Assembly: GCA_010279815.1 (NCBI GenBank)
Contig: QEOQ01000426.1
Location: forward strand, 868,081 to 898,151
Source: Brachionus plicatilis
Taxonomy: Eukaryota > Rotifera > Eurotatoria > Ploima > Brachionidae
DNA: 30,071 nucleotides
Reading direction: 5' to 3'
The notes under the pieces are model-generated. The model was not told the DNA's origin and ran no database searches. It saw only the letters and a program-made list of their open reading frames with translations. Of this stretch, positions 26,628 to 30,071 are shown one piece after another (within the stretch, counting starts at the first letter, position 1; every line of letters begins with the position of its first letter). The position numbers were made by a program, and so were the translations under genes.

Positions 26628-27040
26628 ACTTTTTTGAACATAATCTGTTTAATCTTCAACTAATAAAAAAAAATTATATGAATTTTTATCTGAAGTAAAA
26701 ATTAAATATTAATCAATATTTTGAAATTCAAAATTTAACTTTGTTCCGCTGTAATATATTTTAATTGAAATTAGAATATCATTTATAGCATTTTTTTTGA
26801 GCCAAAATTTGAAAAACTCAAAGTAGATTTTAATTTTTTCTTTAAAATTTTCAAATGAAGCTCTTTGAAAAATCAATTAAAAATCAATTAGAAAAAAATG
26901 CTTGTCTTGTTTTTTCAAATTAAAATATTAAAAATTTAATTTTTAATTAAAAGACGAATTAAAAAAAGCTTAATTCATCATATTTATTGAGATTTTAATT
27001 AATTTAGTTTTGATTAAGTGAACTTCAAGTTGCCCTTAAA
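26620..27040 (+). repeat. Dispersed repeat family 1, copy 2
   Basis: Matches 995-1420 in the same orientation, starting at the stop codon of the decayed ORF tail. Both end with a GAACT.C..GTT.CC-like segment. Likely the 3' non-coding part of a transposable element. Confidence 0.55.
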
Positions 27041-27202
27041 CAACTTAAAGTAAAAGTTAAAGTTCTTAATTTTAGAAGAGAGTTATTTTGAGACAAAAAT
27101 ATTATAGAAAATGTTATTTAAATAAAAAAAATTTTATGTTTCTATCTATTTATTAAAAATTATAAAATGTTAAACTATTTGAAAATCATTAATTTTAAAA
27201 GA

Positions 27203-28603
27203 TCATCCATTAATTTTATTTTTATTTTTAAAAATAAAAATAAGTTTCATTAAAACTTCAATTACTTCGACTAAAGTTAGAACACTAATACCAAGAAAAA
27301 GACCTGCTATTCCACCAATATTTGAAAAAAGACTAACGACACTTGTTGTTGGAGATTCCGTAATTGATACATAACCTAAATTTCTGTAAAAAATGTTCAC
27401 AACAGCTAGATCTTCTGAATTGACACTTTTGTTAGAATAAACATAATCCAATCCTTGGTAATTGCTTAGACTTTGCTCATACATGGGATTTGAAAATTGG
27501 CTAAAAGAAATAGTTTTATCAAACCACATGCCTTCGCATTCCAATGGACATTTTTCCATACACTCTTTATTTATTAAATCGATTTCGGATAATTTTTTCG
27601 AAGCTTGTAATGAACAATTGAAGTCATCAAAAAAATTACAAGACTTTGAATGGTAAAGACAAGGAAAATTGGCCACATAACACTTACATTCATCAATAAA
27701 AAACTTTTGTATGCACTGATAAACACACAAAGTCTGACTATAGCCTTTTTTATTTTCATGGACTATTTTGTAATATTCAGAGTCATAACTGTTTATATCA
27801 TTTGTATTTCCATCGCAGTTGCTGTAAGGTTTTGATTGTGATTCATAAAACGTTCTTGACAGAGCAATGTTTGTCTCAGTCTTTGGACTTACAGCAATTG
27901 GGTCTACCATTGATGGATAAGTTGTGTGGTTGTGAATAAGTACTACAGCACCCAAATTTGGGTTCATGAATTTAAGATCCTTGTGCATACTTACGTTCAG
28001 AACAAGTCTTAATCCGTATTCTTTTTCAGTTGAAATTAAAGTAAGTAGATTTTTTGGACCAGAGTTGAATTGATAGCAATTACCATAATGGGCATGAGAA
28101 AAATATTCAAATTGGCTATGATCACAATTTTCTGATTTAAATCTGCTATAGACTATTAATTTTTGCAAAGAATCACCAAAAGCTTCTCTAATATCCTGAT
28201 ACACTGGTTGATATGACTGGCTAATTGCTTCATTTATGAAATTATTTGTTAAAGGATTTGTGTAATTGTATAAAAAAGTGTAATTTTCAATCCATTTAGT
28301 CGCTAAATCTGAAGTAAAATAATTCACGTTGCAAATAGTTACGGTGGGAAAAAATGGCTCATTCTCATTTAGAATTCTGGTCTTGGTAGTCACTCCATAA
28401 TTAGAATAATTAATTATACTTTCAGTTATCATATAGCCACATGCACCAACAGACATGGCTGTAAAAAAAACCCACATTAGTTTAATTAATATATTTGTAG
28501 ACTTGATAATGTTTGGAAAGCCATGACCAGTTGACGAAAGAATCACTTCGGTAATCACGTCTGTCACCTTTCGATTCATTTTAAGTTCTTTTTTATAATC
28601 CAT
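27203..28603 (-). CDS. DEG/ENaC-family cation channel subunit D
   Basis: A complete intronless 466-aa subunit from the ATG of MDYKKELKM. His-Gly motif in STGHGFPNI, TM1 with IKLMWVFFTAMSVGACGYM, FPTVTICN, Cys-rich extracellular domain with CVYQCIQKFFIDECKC and CMEKCPLECEG, and TM2 with GGIAGLFLGISVLTLVE, G-I-S filter at about 438-440. One cysteine conserved in A and B (VYCQ / VNCQ) is Ser here (VYSR) while its apparent neighbour (ENCDHS) is kept, so one disulfide may differ. The segment from PIAVSPKTETNIALSRTFYE to KKGYSQTLCVYQC is nearly the same as in B, at the DNA level too. No frame disruption; probably functional. Confidence 0.92.
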   Translation of the reverse strand: MDYKKELKMNRKVTDVITEVILSSTGHGFPNIIKSTNILIKLMWVFFTAMSVGACGYMITESIINYSNYGVTTKTRILNENEPFFPTVTICNVNYFTSDLATKWIENYTFLYNYTNPLTNNFINEAISQSYQPVYQDIREAFGDSLQKLIVYSRFKSENCDHSQFEYFSHAHYGNCYQFNSGPKNLLTLISTEKEYGLRLVLNVSMHKDLKFMNPNLGAVVLIHNHTTYPSMVDPIAVSPKTETNIALSRTFYESQSKPYSNCDGNTNDINSYDSEYYKIVHENKKGYSQTLCVYQCIQKFFIDECKCYVANFPCLYHSKSCNFFDDFNCSLQASKKLSEIDLINKECMEKCPLECEGMWFDKTISFSQFSNPMYEQSLSNYQGLDYVYSNKSVNSEDLAVVNIFYRNLGYVSITESPTTSVVSLFSNIGGIAGLFLGISVLTLVEVIEVLMKLIFIFKNKNKING

Positions 28604-29094
28604 TTTTTTTAATTTTCAATTCTTATAACAATTCTTATTTAAATAAAAAGACTTCTGAAAAAAATGATTCAACTAAGTGCTACTTTATTAATTTTTCTAA
28701 ATTGAAAAAGTAGAGAAATTTTTAAATTTTTTAAAAGTATTTCCGACTGATCAAATCTAAATTTTAATCATTATTTTTGACATGACAACAAATCTTAAGA
28801 CAAATAATTCTTTTTTTTTCCATTGATTTCAAAAGCAAGAAATTAAAAACAAACATTTGATTTAAACTTTATAAATAAATTTCACATCGATTCACATTTC
28901 GGAAATTCAAAATAAAATTTCCTGATTTCTTCTGAGTAAAAGCTGTAGGGCTGAAGATTTAATTAAAATTTTGTTTTTAGTAGTTTTTGGTTTTAGTATT
29001 TAGCTTTAATTTGGTAAAGCGATTTGGGTCTTTTAGGGCGGCTAATTTGGCAATAATATTCAAAATACCTGCTTTAACCAACACATTTGAAATA

Positions 29095-29274
29095 CAGTGG
29101 TGATTTTAAAAAAGGATCTTTCTATAATTTACGTTAATTAACGTAAATTACCGTAAATTTGTGAAATTTTGTTTTTGGTATTTTAAAGTAATTTACATTA
29201 ATTATCGCATATTTTTGTCAAACTACGGAAATCAACGTAAATTATGATAAAATACTTTTATCAAATAACCATTG
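29095..29274. mobile_element. Short, decayed relative of the CAGTGGTG MITE
   Basis: Starts CAGTGGTGATTTT after TA and ends TTATCAAATAACCATTG, like the ends of the 558-bp MITE at 7628-8185. Inside are the same TTAATTAACGTAAATTACCGTAAA motifs and their inverted versions. At about 180 bp it lacks the inner parts. The right-hand TA has become AA and the right end has mismatches, so it is an older or internally deleted copy. Confidence 0.7.
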
Positions 29275-29799
29275 AAATAAAAGTATAACTCTTTTTATAA
29301 TTGGGGAACTTTTCATAAATATCCTTTCGATTAAGATTATGAAAAATTATCAATTTCATTTTAAAATTTAAAATTTTCCTTTCAAATTATGCATTATAGA
29401 ATTGTAAAAAATTAAATTACATTTAAAAAAAAAATGAAATGCATCAGTTAAAAATTATAAATAATTTATATGCTGTTTGATCTTCAATAATTGATGTGTT
29501 GATCAAAATCGATAGAAAAAAATGCAACCAATTAATAATTTCAAAATAAACGGATGAAGTTTTAATGAAATTCTTCAAAAAATGCTTTTGGACATTAAAA
29601 TTTCAAAAATTAACTATTCAATAGTGGAGTCATTTTTGTGAGTCTAAAATTTTAACTCTTAAAATTAACTCTTACATATTTTTTGAAAGCTAATTTAAAT
29701 TTTAAAAGTATTTATGCAGCTTTTAAGACCTTAAAAGTTTAAAATATTTTTTTTATAAGTTTATTAAAAAATATAGGCTTTAAATTCTTTTTTCAATTA

Positions 29800-30071
29800 A
29801 ATTCTTTTAGCACTAATTTTACTTTTTTTATCACCAAAATATCTCACTTTTCTAATACTTTAATGAATTAAAATTACTTGCATTAAACAAAATAACTTCT
29901 TGAAAACAAGATTTTTCTTGAATATAAAATTATTAAAAAAAATGATTCATCTCGAAGAGACATTTAATAAATCACTGATCGAAGATAAGAGTTTATCTGC
30001 TAACGAAATAGGCATTGAAATCGACAATCAAATCAATAATTCCAATTCTTGTAATCGACCGAACAGAAGAA
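29800..30071 (+). mobile_element. Mobile-element-like ORF, copy 2 (cut by window end)
   Basis: Upstream sequence and ATG (29941) are shared with 19418-19640. The frame is open from the ATG to the window end: MIHLEETFNKSLIEDKSLSA, NEIGIEIDNQINNSNS, then CNRPNRR. Where copy 1 has a stop this copy has Gln, so it may be intact. The two copies diverge soon after about 30030. The family is not recognised. Confidence 0.5.

Larger units (their letters stand above)
25978..27202. other. Intergenic with decayed mobile-element sequence
   Basis: After the mS26 poly(A) region (to about 26040) comes AT-rich DNA, a decayed ORF (26300-26627) and dispersed repeat family 1, copy 2 (26620-27040). The last 160 bases are the 3' flank of channel D. 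Confidence 0.5.
28604..30071. other. Right-edge intergenic with MITE relative and mobile-element ORF start
   Basis: AT-rich DNA upstream of channel D, so its promoter lies here. Contains the short TA-type MITE (29095-29274) and the start of a mobile-element-like ORF (29941 onward). Between them nothing is recognisable. Confidence 0.5.

Noticed and set aside
1..30071. CRISPR arrays, bacterial operons or prophage features.
   Set aside because: No spaced direct repeats, no ribosome-binding sites, and introns plus nuclear tRNA genes show eukaryotic DNA.

Overview
The window is very AT-rich eukaryotic nuclear DNA (roughly a quarter G+C by eye, with coding exons clearly richer). It holds spliced and intronless metazoan genes, two nuclear tRNA-Glu genes and many small DNA-transposon remnants. 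The gene set points to a small-genome invertebrate animal: APC1, four DEG/ENaC channels, a JmjC hydroxylase, a MacroD-type macrodomain protein and mitochondrial mS26. A monogonont rotifer such as Brachionus would fit, but that is inference from composition and style, not proof.

Layout, left to right. 1-10324 is the 5' three quarters or so of ANAPC1 on the minus strand, rebuilt here as six exons whose phases all agree. The C-terminal exons lie off the left edge. Its introns carry a 382-bp hAT-like MITE with a perfect 8-bp target duplication, a 558-bp near-perfect palindromic MITE with TA duplication, a 744-bp foldback element and a possible 60-aa nested gene. 10557-16158 has DEG/ENaC channel A, a JMJD5-like JmjC protein and DEG/ENaC channel B, all on minus. 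16159-20004 is gene-poor: two identical tRNA-Glu(TTC) genes facing each other, a direct repeat, a possible tRNA-derived fragment and a decayed mobile-element ORF. 20005-23313 has a coiled-coil gene, a broken partial copy of it just upstream, and DEG/ENaC copy C, which is frameshifted and has lost cysteines. 23314-28603 has a tandem repeat, a MacroD-type gene and mS26 in divergent (head-to-head) arrangement, decayed mobile-element sequence and DEG/ENaC copy D. 28604-30071 has a relative of the TA-flanked MITE and the start of a mobile-element-like ORF that runs off the right edge.

The genes do not form one pathway. The coherent theme is a local expansion of intronless DEG/ENaC channels, all on the same strand, spread over 18 kb among unrelated housekeeping genes, with one member decaying and a central segment that looks homogenised between copies. 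I found no sign of a wholly new defence or toxin system. The most notable observations are the channel cluster, the inverted tRNA pair and the well-preserved non-autonomous transposons inside APC1 introns.
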